A DNA stretch of 64,000 nt from Gonatopus flavifemur (Eukaryota; Arthropoda; Insecta; Hymenoptera; Dryinidae), in the NCBI GenBank assembly GCA_018340375.1, contig JAFFJZ010000003.1, positions 20,336,001-20,400,000 of the forward strand. Direction: 5' to 3'. The translations under genes and the position numbers were made by a program. The notes under the pieces are model-generated. The model did not search any database. It was not told where the DNA came from and saw only the letters and a list, made by a program, of their open reading frames with translations. This document shows, in pieces, positions 1 to 13,579 of the stretch. How positions within the stretch are numbered: the first letter of the stretch is position 1; every line of letters begins with the position of its first letter.

Positions 1-964
1 GTATAACATAAATAAACATATCGAAACAGTATATAAATCCACAAAAAGATTATTTTTATTTTTGTTTTCGTATACTTCGTATATAACAATAATATCATGT
101 GTTTCATTCTACCGTTATATGAATATCATCTATGAAAAAATTGATTATCAAAAAGTTTCATGTTTTAAGAAACAGTCATGATTGAATAAAAAAAGATTTA
201 TAAAAATATCCAACTATCATAATGGTTCAAAAATCAATACTGCGTGATTTAAAAATTAACAACTAAAAGTTCTTCTTTGTGACCTTTAGATAAAATTTCA
301 AACAAACACAAACACGCAGCGTATTGTTCATTCATTTGATTTCATATGATTTTTCATTTTCATTTCAAAAAGGTTCTGTAGTAAAAATGATGTCTATCCT
401 TTTCGTGTATTTTTACAGCTAGAATTAAATGCTTTGCTTCGCTTTGCTTTGCATCAGCGGAGAGGAATATTCTATTAGTGGACGGTATGCCACTCAACAA
501 CCAATTTATAATAGTCGTGCATCTAGGATCCACGCATTCCAATAAAGAATTGCATGAATCACAGTAGTGGTGATCTACTTTTGTTTTTAGATATAATGGA
601 AATAATTGGCTGATGCAAAAACGTCCCTGATTTATTTTCATGTTATTCTCTTTGTTGCGTATAAAAGTGAAAATGGTAATTCTATGCCTCTATTTCATCA
701 TCGCTTCTCGAAGTATATTTTCAAGTAGTTGTAAAATATTCTATTCATGAAAACTGAAACTTAAATATAAAAGGCACTGGCATACATGTGTCAAAGTATT
801 GCTTAATATATGTACACCTATATGTTCTCTTATGCGAACGAAATTAAAATGCTGATAAGTGGATGCATTATTATTTTATATACTACAGCAGGTAACGTGA
901 ATAATTGAAATTGAAATTCAGATTTCAATAAACCTTTCGGTGAATTCTTTAAAGATATCATTTA
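1..964. other. mbc 3' flank / probable 3' UTR
   Basis: This AT-rich stretch lies downstream of the mbc stop codon on the minus strand. I see no convincing exon. An AATAAA hexamer on the minus strand (TTTATT at 631-636) is a possible polyadenylation signal about 330 bases after the stop. The longest reading frame here (360-641, minus) has a Cys-rich start but no recognisable domain and no splice support. Confidence 0.4.
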
Positions 965-3900
965 TTACGCCGTCGACGAATCCAATTGTTCACCATCGAT
1001 AGAAGAATGTGAAATTTTGATCGCATTGTGGCTTGGTCTTTTTGGTTTGGGCGGAGGAGTTGGTGGTTTTACGTAATTGTCACCAACAACATCCAAGGGA
1101 GTCGGCAGTCTGTTTTTCGGCCAATGTCCCAGGGATTTAGACGAACTTAAACTACTATTACTACTCATCGTGTAACGGTCGATCGAGCCCTCCTCTGGAA
1201 GATTGCAATAATCAGCTTCTCGAGTTTTCATTGGAAGGGGTGGAGGTGGGTCGTCTTCCGAAGCAGTACTGTCCGTCGTGCCAACGCTATCTCTATTGCC
1301 TTTTCCCAATCCACTTGGTTCCAATCCATTATTCGAACATCTTAGAAAATGTTGGGACTGACCGGACCAGCGGCTACTTATCCTCCGTTCTTTTTCCGCT
1401 TCGGACCTTAAAGGTCTCTTTGGAGTCAACTGGACGCATAGAATATTATTTAGTTAATAAATTTATTGAAGAATCGGTAATGAACTGAGAAGAAACATTG
1501 ATGTTTTACCTCTTGTCGAAGTTCGAATACAGGAGTCGTAGGAATGCTGGATGTTAAAGAAGTAACTACAGAGCTCGTGGGCTGCAATACTTCTGGCATA
1601 GTATACCATTGACTCGTGGGCTGTTCAGTTTTGGTGACAGCAGCTGAATCACTTTTACGTGAACTTCTTCTTTTGGAATCTTTCTTCTTGTTTGTTCCGG
1701 GACTTGGGTTTCCTAATGCTTTTTGCAATGAAGCCGATGACAAGATATGCGAACGCATTGAACTATTCCTGTAAATTACATTGATTGTTTTAAATAATAC
1801 ATCCATGAATATAACATATCGAAATCATTACTGAATGATTGAATTGTCAAAAGAATACAATCAAGGATTCTTTTCTTCATCTGGGGGAACAGATGTTTTC
1901 TGAACGATATTGCATAAAATCTATAATCTCTAGGGATTTCATGAATCGAATACTATTTCTTTCGACAAAAAGAAAAATAAATACATAGACAAAGAAAATC
2001 CACTGTATGAATAATCTCTTCATTTTGAAGTTATTATTCCTTATTGAGAGATTGTTTTGGAATTTTGTGCAAGATAATTCTTTCGAAATGAATGGTATGT
2101 AAAAAATTTACTTATTTTGTTGTTGGAAAGTGGAAGAAAAAAAATTTACATGAAATGTTTCTTACTATCTTTGAAATAATGGAAAACTTAAAAAATAGAT
2201 ATCAAACCAAAACCAAGATTAGAATATAATGAGTATAAGAACTAATCATGCACGTAGAGAAATATTGACATTCATTGATGTAATATTATTTAATCAAAAG
2301 TTTTCATTCCATACACGAGTTTCAATTCATTACGAAAAAGAAAGAAAGAAAGAAAGAAAAAAAAACAATTAACTGGAACGACATCTCGATTTTACAAGGA
2401 AATTCTCAAGCTTTCGATTCATGCATATTAAAAATTACATTATTATTTATTACCTATTGTCTATTGTCACATCATTGAAGATTAAGCATCAATGGTGATC
2501 AGATTCTTATCGAAGACCATTATTCTCCCAGGTAAAATATAATGAAAATAAATAAGATCAAAAGAAAACGGGTTGAATAATGTTAATAATAAAAGAAAAG
2601 AAAAATTAAAACATGCTTGTTAGTAAAAGTAATAGATGAATGAATAAATAAATAAATAGTTGAATAAATAATTTATACAAAGCTAAGCGCGGAGAAACGA
2701 TAAGAGGGCGTTGTGAGAAATTTTATCGGGTCCTGCAATGGCAATATTCCTGAAATCATATTCCATTCCTTTATTTTCGTAAGTTTGAACTGATTTTGGT
2801 AAAGAATGTTATTCGAATAATATTTTCAATAAGAGAAACATTTACTTTCGAAGAAAAGTCAGAGAAGTGAAAGGAAGTAGTAGACTTTCTCTTAAGAAAA
2901 ATTTCATTTTCTTAAACGTCATTGTTAATCCATTACCTTGATAAACTGACGTTTTGTGTCCCACCTAGGGGTGTACTGTTGTTAAAATTGAATGATGCGA
3001 GTGACTTGAATGTCGCAACTTGTGATCTTGTAAGTGAGGATACCCTGGAGTGAGATCCGCAACTAAACGAGATAATGGCGATATAACTATATTCCACGAC
3101 CATCACAGATTAACTCATAAAAAAATGGAAATTATTAGTTCACCAATGAAAAATTCTTATGAAAAGCTTGATGTTTTGTGTGCATTTCTTTAGTACAAAT
3201 ACACACTGCGTATGTTTGAATAAAATTACCCAGAAACAAAATGTTAGTTAAAAAATTGTCAATGAAACGTATCAATTCGATGAATGTCAAAGACTTACTC
3301 GGAATTGATAATATTGGATTCCGAAAGACGATGACTCTCTCCTCTAGAAATTTGTGGTCTACGCATGGTAACGGTTTGCGTCAGGCTTTCAATTTGAAGA
3401 TCGCAGGTCTATGTTTTTCAACAATAAAAATATCCATGCTGTAAGTCCCTTAAGTACGGTGTCTTTGATTTTTTATAAACTCTCTTTTTTACTCACCCTT
3501 TTGCCATACTTTGCTTCCACTTGATTGCGCATTGAAATAAAGCATTGTTCTAATCGCTGATGGAAAGGGCCAAGTTCGATGGGAGCTCTTTGTTTGTGTA
3601 ATTGAACCCCAACTCCTAGCAATGGAATTTGCTCTGCAATTAAAGCCTCTAATTTCAAAAGATCCGAACTCTCTTCGGGATGTGAATTTTTATATTCGGT
3701 ATTAAGAAAAGCTTTTTCATAATTATCAACGCCACCCATTACCGCTGGATCCAATATACCATTCAATTTCATACTCAAAGGATTCAATGGGAGATTAGGA
3801 TCGTTCCTATAACGAAATGAAACAAAAATTCATATCATTCGATCATTTTTACACACTTTATATTCGTTTTATCCATTTGAATTTTACCTGTGCGCGACGA

Positions 3901-6900
3901 TAAGATCTCTCAATGCAGCGTTACTAGCCTCCATAGTTTCAATAGCGTTACGTAAAGGACTCACTAGATATGTTTCGCTGGAAGTCACGGGAAACCATCT
4001 TAAAATTCCGGGCAGAGAATGACTGGTAACCAACACTGTCCTTTCCAACCATAGAGAAGCGAATTCATTGATACCACTCCCAGCACTCGCATCTTTATCT
4101 TTTTCATTGGTAGCTAACGCCATGGCAGCCAAATCTTTTCTTGGCGCCGGTCTTGAAAACCGGAACCGTTGTACATCGTTCACACGATGATACCTGTAAT
4201 GCGGTGAGGTATTTAGTATATCGTATTTACGTTTGATTGTATCAAACTAATTCAAAATAAAACTAAGTTTTCACAATACCTTAAAACAGCTTCCGCGGTG
4301 ATAGGTTTTCCGCTCAATCGATGCCTTTTCTCATCCATCAGAGGCTCAACTTTATTTATTTGAACATATTGGTGATTGGATTCAAGAATATCTGTACTAG
4401 GGGGGGACAATTTGTTCATTTGTTCCGCATTTGGTAGCTGATTGAGAGTTCTCGAACAAAAGTCACTAAGGCGTTCGTACTCTTTTCCTCGATAAACAAA
4501 CACCTGAAATACTTTGAAACGTGAGAATCGAAATTCAATCGGATGTACTGTTTTTGATACCTTATTTTGAAGGAAAGCAGGATGTCCACGGCCATAATAC
4601 GCTACTCTGAAATATTCTGGTTCAGGTCTCAATTGCTTCACGATGGAATCATAAAACTTAGCCATTCTTCTCAACAATACAGATAATTGCGAATAATCGA
4701 ATGTCTCTTCTTCGTACTGCGCTATCAATTCTTTACATACTCTTAACGCACACTCCCACATCTTTCCTTTATCAAAATATTCAATCATATCGTTGTACAA
4801 AGCCTCTTTCAGTTCACGATGAGTTTGACACAGGGGATATCTGAATAAATGATGAAATATACAATAATTTAGATACTAGATATTTGTTATAAATCAATTT
4901 TCAGATGAAAGCCTACCTATGCGATCTTAACAAAGGTGGTAAAGGTTGATCACTCCACGCGAGTAACTGACTATGTAACTTCAACGTATAAGCAGCTTCT
5001 GTGTAATTATCACATTCCAAATGTAATTCACAAAGCTTATTCACGTATCTGTGAGTTGAAAAAATATATCATCGATACACAATCAATTTATCACATAATT
5101 CGTACAATATTCAAATTTTCAGATACACATTTACCTTATATACATTTCTTTCCTATTGATCTCCGAATAAAATTCCAACAAATTGACCGTACAAAGCATC
5201 CTATGCTCTTGTGACTCCGCGTGAATGATATCGCGATATTGTAATAAACGTTCCATAAGTTTCGCCACCGTATCGACGAATCTTAATCCCTGTTCTCTCA
5301 TCGTAGAATGATTTTCACACAAGGAGGTCATTACTTGAATCCACAAGGAACGGAACTGTTCGTCACCTCTGCCTCCTTCGACCTGTTCAAAAGAAACAAC
5401 TTATTCATTGAACATACTTAGGAGAACAAAAAATTATATCGTACCCACTTACCAAAATATCCAATTTAGCAATCATTTCATTTTCATACTCTATAAAATT
5501 AGCTTTGATGTGTGCCGGATCGCGTTTTGTATCCCCGTACCCTTCACTGATCCTTGAACTATAGAATTCGCATTGCATCATATCGAAAAATATTGGAATT
5601 GTTGCTTTTCTCAATTCGGTCTCGGGAATCAAAGCCATTTCCAATACTGCGCCCACTAAACCGGGTACGAAGAGTATTTTGTGCTGTCCCAAATTAAACC
5701 ACATTGATCGAATCTCAAAAGCTGTTTCCCTAATTGGATGAGAGATAGAATTTGACAAACAAATAAATCCAATATCACATGCTTGAGAATTTTATTCCTC
5801 GTCAAATAAGAATTCAAAAATATGCGGTGCTTCCGTTGCTTAACTTTGCACAAATTTATCCTATGTGTGTTCATTCCAGTTTTTTTTAATGAAGAGCTCC
5901 GGGTGGTGCTCAAAACATACTCTTCAAAATTCTCAAGAATAAAACAAAACAATGTTATAATAATAAATACCTTCTCATATCGTTGTAACGTGCCACGATC
6001 CGGTTACGTTTAGCAGGAGTGAATGTTTCCAACTGAAGAGCTGGTTGCGTTAAAAAAGCTATCGCACAGTGGAAGAAATTAGACCACGCTTGATGTTCAA
6101 AGTCAGTAAAAAAATAATCTCTTATCGTGCCAGAAAAATAACGCAACGATTTTAAAATGACGCTATTCTGGAGCATTATCATTTCACACCAATCTCCTGG
6201 AAATACGCTTCTCGATACAAGATCTTTAAACACCAACAGTATTTCCATCAAGAAATCCAACAGATCGAATTTTGTGCCAAAATGATTGATGTACGTCTCA
6301 TAATGATGTTGAGTCATTTGTCTGGAATGAATCCAATCCATTATCGAACGATCAATGGTAATTAACTTAAATCTATTTGAATTTTTACCTGAATATTGCC
6401 AACATCACGGACACTAAATTTCCAACCAAAGGATTCTCTCTGTCCATGGAGATGACGGTTTGTATGATAGTGCGCAAAGCTGTGAGCATTATTTCTTTGA
6501 CATCTGACATCGTTGAACCTATGTCTTTTCTAAAAGTCAACTCCAAAATGTCGGATAAAATCTTCACGCATAATTCTACCTGTGTAAATATGAGGAAAGA
6601 AAAAGCACTTTTTATGATACAATACAAAGAAGATAATTTGTCAAATTTACACAAGAAATTGTTTTTAATCAAAGTCATTTTTTTCAAAGTACACAAAGCA
6701 GTACTCGATTTAAGCTCATAGGCATTTTCTAGGAAGCACAGGTTTAAACTAGATTACCTGTTTCTGTCTGAAAATGTAATATACAATAAAAAAAGATACA
6801 CTAACTCCTCATTGTTATAATAATCAAATGCTCACAATGTCTGAGAGAAATTTTACCTCTTCGGAGTAGCCACGATGCTGATTCAGTCGATGTCGATTTT

Positions 6901-9900
6901 CTCCGAGCAACCTGGCTACCTTCGCCACGCTTTTTCCAGGTGTACTTGATAGTCCCTTTTACACGCCAATAACCAAAACCAAACCAAACACAAGAAAAAA
7001 AAACAAAATAACCCTTTGTTAGTTGAAATGCGTTGCCATTTGCTAATAATGACTATACAATTAGATCCCATTTTATTAATGATCCGACACCAGGACAACT
7101 TTCGTCATAGCAGGAGGAGCGTCATGCACTGAGGATACAGAAAATGTCTTCGAGAGGTGAATATTGTTTATTCTGATGATTTCTTGTCTTTTTACTAATC
7201 TTTCGATTCTACTAAGAGCTTTCAAAGAATTAGACTACGGATTGAAAGATGTACAGGATGTTCCAGAAAAAAGATGTAATTAAGAGTTATAAAATGACAG
7301 CTGACTTCAACCAATCAAGTTCCAATCTCATCACCTGATTTTTTTTATAACTCTAAAACTAAGCATTGCCAAATATTTTATTGAAGAAAAACAATCTTCT
7401 AGGACACTCTGTGTATTAGTAATTTTGCTAGAAAAATTTCAACACTTCAAACATTTTTCAACTTTTAGTTTCTAAAGGTAATTAGTAGTATTGTCTGATC
7501 TATTTATACTTTCTAACAGCATTATCCTTTTCTCGTAATCGGTGTATATATATATATACTCATTTGAAAGAACATAATACTTTGCGATCTATCGATACAA
7601 ACGCCATTAATGAGATACAAATGATATTTGATAAAACTTCATTTTACGTTACTTTAATTACACGAGACTGACGTAACAGTGTTTTGAGTATATTTATAAA
7701 CATCGAATTCAGAACATAAATTCGAATGTTTTCTACGAATCCATTTCATGAAAGTTATATTGAAAAAAAGATAATAATAAAAAACAACAAATTTTAAATA
7801 ATTTTCAGTTTTTACGCTAACTACTATTCTATGTGTTATATCAACGAGTATGAGAATCTGAAATCAATATGCGCACAAGCTCTATTTTGTCAAATTGCAC
7901 ATGCGGAATTATAATTTTTATATTCTTACTTTCGATAGACAAGTAAAGAAATGGAAAAAATGTGTTTAGAATATCATTTTTATCACTAAAATTTGTACTA
8001 AGAATACAACAATCACATTTCAAGTTCTTTTATTCTAACGATGCAAAAGAAGAACAAAAAGAAAAAAATAACACATTCTCATTGAGATAGCGGAAAGAGT
8101 ATTCATAGAAAGATGCGTGGCGGGAGGATGTCAGGCTGCACGGAAAGCAAATGTAATGTTATACCATTTCTAGAATATGATTTAGAATAGTTCAGAAATT
8201 AGGACACGAATGAACTTTTGAAGCGATTCTTGTAACAAATCCAGTCGAATTTGAACATTCACGAACAATGAATGATTGGCCATATACTGATTCGATAACC
8301 TCGATATTATCGAATAAATTGCAAATTGATCTATTAATCGAATGAATGACAAGTGCAAAAATTGATTACCCAATAAATTGAATTAGTTCTCACCTCTTCC
8401 TTCGCTTCAAGCAAATCTCGAACGAGTATAGTTATTCTTGGTAACAATATAGCTCTGCAATCGAGATTTAAAAAAAGTGGACTATGGACGATATCGTTGA
8501 CGGTCATCATTTTTTGTTTAGTCAATCTTCCAGCCGGCAGGGTGACGAGTAAATCGGTTAATATCGTACTAAGCTGTTTTCCACAATAGACTCTCAACAA
8601 ATGAGGAATTGTGGTTGGTAAATATTTCAAGCAAGCTCCTTGAACTAACAAAGTTCCGTCCGTTTCATGACTCATTAGATCGACGATGGATTTCAGTAGA
8701 TCCGTCAGGGTTTGTGAAAATTCTTCTTCGTCTTGATTGAGCCTATTAGAGAAATAATTGATCAAATACGAAATGATGCCATGAAATTTGTTATTAAAAA
8801 TATCAACATACGCTGTGAATAAGAGACGTGATTCCACGATGAATCTCATACAATATTGAAGACTTTTCATCGTTTTCAATAACAAATCCCGTTCTTGACT
8901 GTCACACGTGCTTGCATTTTCAATGCGCTTACGTAGGACTGCAATTAATTTTTTGTACGCTAATGTGGCTGAAAAACTTTCGGAAATATATAAATCTAGT
9001 ACGGGTTGAAAGTGTTGATATTTCCTATCTGATACCAAACCGATGATGTACAGAAGACATTCAAATACTATGTCATCGTAAACATCGCTATCGGAATTAC
9101 TCATCAAGATATTAAATAAAGCGTCTAAAACATCCTAAACGAGGAAGAAATTATATAATATTAGTTTCTGATGTCAATATAATATAAAGAAAAATATATA
9201 TGCTCTACCTGTAGAAATTTAACCACTTCTTCCCCGTCAACTTTCATCAGAGCAATCAAAGATTCTTTCAAGTCTGTGTTATGCGATGCCCAATTTAATA
9301 AACCTAACAGATCTACGTTTTGCGTCAACTTAGTTGAACACACGTTAGTCGCTATACAAAAGCTGTCTTTACTGGTCAAACATAACGATCCGAGACTTGG
9401 TTTTTTTTCGATATTTAATTCAGCCTAAAATCGATAAAAGTTAGAAGAAAATCTATGAAGGAAATTCAAAATTGAACTCACCAGTTCGCCTCGAGTGGAT
9501 GGTAATTTTAAATAGGTGGTATCATTTTCGTCATATTTTTTCTGGTCTAATTTATAAACCAACAAATCATGCTGAACGTCTTGAAGAGTAGTTCCATTTC
9601 TTTGCATCAATCTCACGTAACTCAAAGCAAATGGTTTTTCAGATTTGTCTTTAGCTTCGTTCGAACTACGATGCTTGAATGTGAATTTCAAATGAGCTTG
9701 TTTAAACTCTTCTATGGGGACCGCGATTTTAAACGTTTCACACCACCTTGGTTTATCCTCGTGATAATAAATGACGCTACGATATTCATCGATCGGAGAA
9801 GCTCCTCCGCCTAACGTCATTACTCCTGGAATTGGTGTACCAGTCTCATTGCAAACTTTCACCTAAAATAACAATCGAATATAAACAATTCGAAGATTTG

Positions 9901-12436
9901 TCAACTTTTGATCAATCGATGTAAGAAACTAACCGTTACTTCCACATTTTTATCTGTGGATTTGGATCCTTTGCTAAACTCGCCACAAATTAGAGTGAGA
10001 TACAAGTCGTTTCTCACATCACCAGGTAAAATAACTTCAGGGAATCCCATTTTTCGCGCGATAGCTACGTTTCCTAGCACCAAATGAGGATTTTCATCTC
10101 GAACCTGCATATAAAATATAATATTTACTCAATTTTGAACAATTTGATTAATATATAAATATATACCTGTTTAGTATCCCCACGAAGTAATTTCAAACTA
10201 GCCCACAATCCTTGACCTCCAGCCATATTGCTGCTGCTACCATTCCCACTTTTCTGAAGAGTGGCCTCCTTCTGTGCTAAAATTCTACGTAGGGTGCCAT
10301 CGAGACTCTCTTTCTCACAGCATCTTAAAGCAGAAATAACTAGACCAACAAAACAACTCTACAAACAGTTTTTTAATTTTATACATTTTTGCGAAGAATT
10401 TTCTAATCTACAAATAATATATTACGTTACTTACTGTACAAAGGGGATGAAATGATGATGTTCCACATCACCCTCCAACTTCCCCGTAATATACAAAGTG
10501 ATGTCCATGGCAGCAACGCCGAACGGTCTTCTCATCACATCCCAACCCTTATTGTTCTTTTGATTATTCGTACTCTGAGCGACGCTCGATCTACGATGAT
10601 CGATTTCTTTAGCCTCCATGCTACCAATTCTAATCACCGTACAAACTAAGTAAACCTTATCCCTGGTCAAATCTCTAGATCCAAGATCTGTGAATAAAAC
10701 TCGAAGATTGTGCAATTGATCGATATCTTTGGCTAGGCCTTCTTTGCTCCAACAAACAACATAATTTTCGGTAATCGCTTTCAACTCTTTACCATCGTAC
10801 AACGTCAGTAATAGTTCAACGTTCTCTGCCATTTTACAAACAAAGTTTCTAACGCTAACGAAGAATATGTGCGAATAAACAGGCGTTTGTGGTTTCGAGG
10901 GTTTCTTCTTAGTTTCGTTTGTGGCTTTTCGTATTCTTTCAGCTGCCGTTTCGTGATGATAGTATAATTGTATAGTACTGGTGTCTTCGGGATTCAAAAC
11001 GTTTCCGTGATCATCGCGAACGACCATATCCAACCCGATCAGCTGATTTCCTGTGTCAATTCTGGCAGTGGCTAATCGTTTCATATCCTTCAATTCATCC
11101 ACTGTCAATGTGCCACTTAAAATTTTGCTTCTGTAGCCTATCAGTTCTAGGATTTGTTGTTGCATGGTGCCGAAGTGCTCCGAGTGAGTCTAAATATTGT
11201 TTGTTTTGAAATTGACGAATTACTGTTTTGTTTATAATTTTTTAATTGAATAATTACAATCTAAAACTGCATATAAATAAGAAAAAGATGGATGAATAGT
11301 GAATTGTAGTATGGATGAAGAATGCAAACATTTCATTTTGTTTATAATTCATAATTTCTTATTGAACTTTTTATTCTGAATTCTTGTATTTATTCATTTG
11401 AAATATATGAAATAAGTGACAAATGCTTCGATCAAGCTCAACGTTATGGATACATTCAGATTAACCTAATCTCGAGCATATATCATTTTTGATGTTCTAG
11501 AGTTTTTTTATCAGATATTTGGATTTTGATATATGAATTTGTTTACAAATGAGTAGATTATCTAAATAAGATTAGAATTATCAAGATTTCAGGAGCTTCA
11601 TTTTGCGGTCAATCTAAAGTTCGGAGGAAAATTATTCCTAATTTGATAATTTGTTCTAGCTTTTCAAGAAAGAATTATACGAACCACATATAAATGTTTC
11701 CAATGATGACCCCATTCTCTCAAAACACTGGTAATTTCGTGAATAAGAGTATCAGAATTATTGGAATTTTGCAGTATATTCACATAAGTTTTTGGACAGA
11801 TCCCAGTAGAGCCTGTTGATTTATTATATCCATGATACCAGCCATCACATTCTCCAAATATTTGTACAACTTCTCCAACGGTTAAACGTAAAGTATTAGG
11901 TCCCTCTTGTCCAAAATTGTAAATGGCTTGATAAGATGAAAACAATAAATTAATCGACACATCAAATACTGATTCAATGATTTTATCATTTATAACCTTT
12001 GTATTCAAATTTATATATACATATATATATATATATATATAAATGTTTATCATAAAAATGTGAAAATCAATTCATGTTGTAAAGGAAAAGTATTATAATA
12101 ATAATGTAATGTATTACACAACAGCATAACCTGAATTATTAATTGCAAACGTTATGATACGGTAACGGAGCACCACATGAATTATGAACATTACAAGATT
12201 TATAATGAAAAAGGACAAAAAACAAAAAAGTGAATTCCACGGAACGCGTCATTGCCCTGTTATCCAACGTACGATACGACTGTAAAGATTTTTTATCTAA
12301 AAAAAAAAAACAAGGGCAACTCCCAGGATGTGGAATTTTATATACATTGTGATGATAGAAAAATGTAATAAATGAATTTGTATTTTATCTTACCGACACC
12401 TAATTGTTCTCTAACTCGTCTCCATGTCATTGTCAT
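965..12436 (-). CDS. mbc: Myoblast city, DOCK1-class Rac guanine nucleotide exchange factor
   Basis: Atypical GEF that, with ELMO, loads GTP on Rac at the membrane for myoblast fusion, cell migration and engulfment (family knowledge). Coding exons: 12436-12394, 11926-11685, 11189-10435, 10323-10167, 10104-9934, 9862-9482, 9424-9209, 9134-8394, 6955-6857, 6579-6389, 6321-5971, 5729-5453, 5382-5135, 5048-4917, 4840-4561, 4503-4280, 4193-3888, 3806-3497, 3408-3299, 3062-2937, 1768-1510, 1429-965. They total 6084 nt (2027 residues), and all phases agree. An SH3 domain lies near 15-66, DHR-1/C2 near 425-605 ([10 protein letters not shown]), and the catalytic DHR-2 near 1225-1690 ([45 protein letters not shown]). 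The Ser/Lys-rich tail ends in PxxP sites, PPPPLP at 1934 and [11 protein letters not shown] at 1995, as expected for Crk binding. VEGGRGDEQ and [17 protein letters not shown] favour DOCK1/2/5 over DOCK3/4 (Sponge). The small tail exons 3408-3299 and 3062-2937 rest on splice phase alone. Drosophila Mbc is of similar length. Confidence 0.97.
2338..2370. repeat. (GAAA)n simple repeat in an mbc intron
   Basis: Five GAAA units are followed by an A run, in the 1.2-kb intron between the mbc exons at 2937 and 1768. That intron holds no further recognisable element; an AATA-rich run lies near 2640-2672. Confidence 0.8.
7252..7415. mobile_element. MITE-like inverted repeat in mbc intron 8
   Basis: The ends are imperfect inverted repeats: TACAGGATGTTCCAG at the left, and the right end read in reverse gives TACACAGAGTGTCCTAG. 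Inner arms around AGAGTTATAAAA are also inverted. The TACA-GG-TGT-CC ends resemble the common ACAGGGTGTCCC type of insect DNA-transposon termini. No coding capacity is visible. It lies in the 1.4-kb intron between coding exons at 8394 and 6955. Confidence 0.6.
12011..12041. repeat. (AT)n microsatellite in mbc intron 1
   Basis: Alternating AT dinucleotides run for about 30 bases, 85 bases upstream (in the gene's sense) of the SH3 exon acceptor. Confidence 0.9.
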
Positions 12437-13579
12437 TTTAATTGATTACTAATTAAGACTATAAATATATACATTAATTACATTTCAATTTACACTTAAT
12501 ACACGTTAATAGAACATTCTTCAATTTGACATCTGACAACTAACTGACTTGACTAATGTGATTACAGCCATCAACAGCCATCGTGAATAATTACAAGCAA
12601 ACGAACGAGCACAAGTGGAGGAAAACAAAACATGAGTTATGTGAACTTGCCAAAAGGGCTAGAGCTTACAAGGCAACGCTGTGTGCAAAATTGTCTTTTT
12701 CACAATTCCGATTGGCAATTCCGATCAATCCAAGTGTGTTATAGGTTAGAATCTAACCGATGTCTATTGATTTCATTGGTCGATGGATGGATATTGGGGT
12801 ACAGGGAGGAATTTCAATCTCTCAGCTTCCAGATAACACACAAGAATCAGCAACGAATTCTAAAAAAAAGAACTCTTCCTGAATTCTTTTAAAATTCCAA
12901 GAGTTCCTAAAGGGTTTCACAAAGAATTTGCCTAACAATACATGAAGGATTCTTCCCAAATGGCACAAGAGTTCTAAAGGAGCTCATAATGAATACAATG
13001 TATTCATAAAAAACTCTATTAGAATTATTGTGCTGTCTGGGTTGTTCAAGAACGTGAATTCTAAGAGAATTCCATGTGTGCTATGTGGGTTGATTCATCA
13101 AACAAATGCGAATTCTCTTGAAATCCTTCGAGGAGTCTTGAAGAATTTTCAAAGAATTCTCAAATATATGATTGATGAATCGAATTCTTTTTTCAATAGT
13201 TCTTCAAGGGGAGACCAGCGGTGGTCAACATCTCTCTTTTTAACGTATAGCCGCGCAGAATTCTGTGAGTTATGAGGTTGCATTTGTACTCATGAATACG
13301 TATACTCCAATGTGTATTTGGTTTGAAAGGTTTGAAATGATTTGAAACGTGGAAAACAATGAAAAATAACACCACGTTAACACAATTCCATATTGTTCTT
13401 TATTATTACTGTTGAAAGATTTAATAGTCTATTAAGTGCAACCTTTGAGAATGAAAATATTATCTAATATGACAGTAAGTACAAAATATTTTAAAAATAT
13501 GCACCGCAGTCTAAAAACTTCATAAATCTTTACATTGTATTTCAATATCACAGGTTAGCTGAGTTATTTGCATTCATTA
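12437..13579. promoter_or_regulatory. Divergent intergenic region between mbc and ERGIC2
   Basis: About 1.1 kb separates the two start codons, which point away from each other, so both promoters should lie here. The middle (about 12.8-13.1 kb) is occupied by a GAATTC-rich repeat, listed separately. On the plus side a possible 5' UTR exon ends at GACA|GTAAGT (13474), and an acceptor ATATCACAG lies just before 13554, upstream of the ERGIC2 start. No TATA box was identified. Confidence 0.5.
12796..13089. repeat. GAATTC-saturated repeat element
   Basis: GAATTC, AGAATT and AAGAGTTC variants recur at short intervals in this stretch. Two right-end-like motifs are present, GTGCTGTCTGGG ending at 13041 and GTGCTATGTGGG ending at 13089. 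Both match the CCCAnACAGCAC termini of other elements in this window. The left boundary is uncertain; I place it at GGGTACAGGG near 12796. Confidence 0.45.

Noticed and set aside
360..641. 93-codon minus-strand frame with CDSC and CVDPRC segments
   Set aside because: It lies where the mbc 3' UTR is expected, has no signal peptide, domain or splice partner, and the cysteine spacing matches no family I know.
7096..7127. Possible extra mbc exon coding HDAPPAMTK after an AG in intron 8
   Set aside because: In the phase required by the neighbouring exons it hits a stop. Exons 8394 and 6955 join in phase 0 without it.
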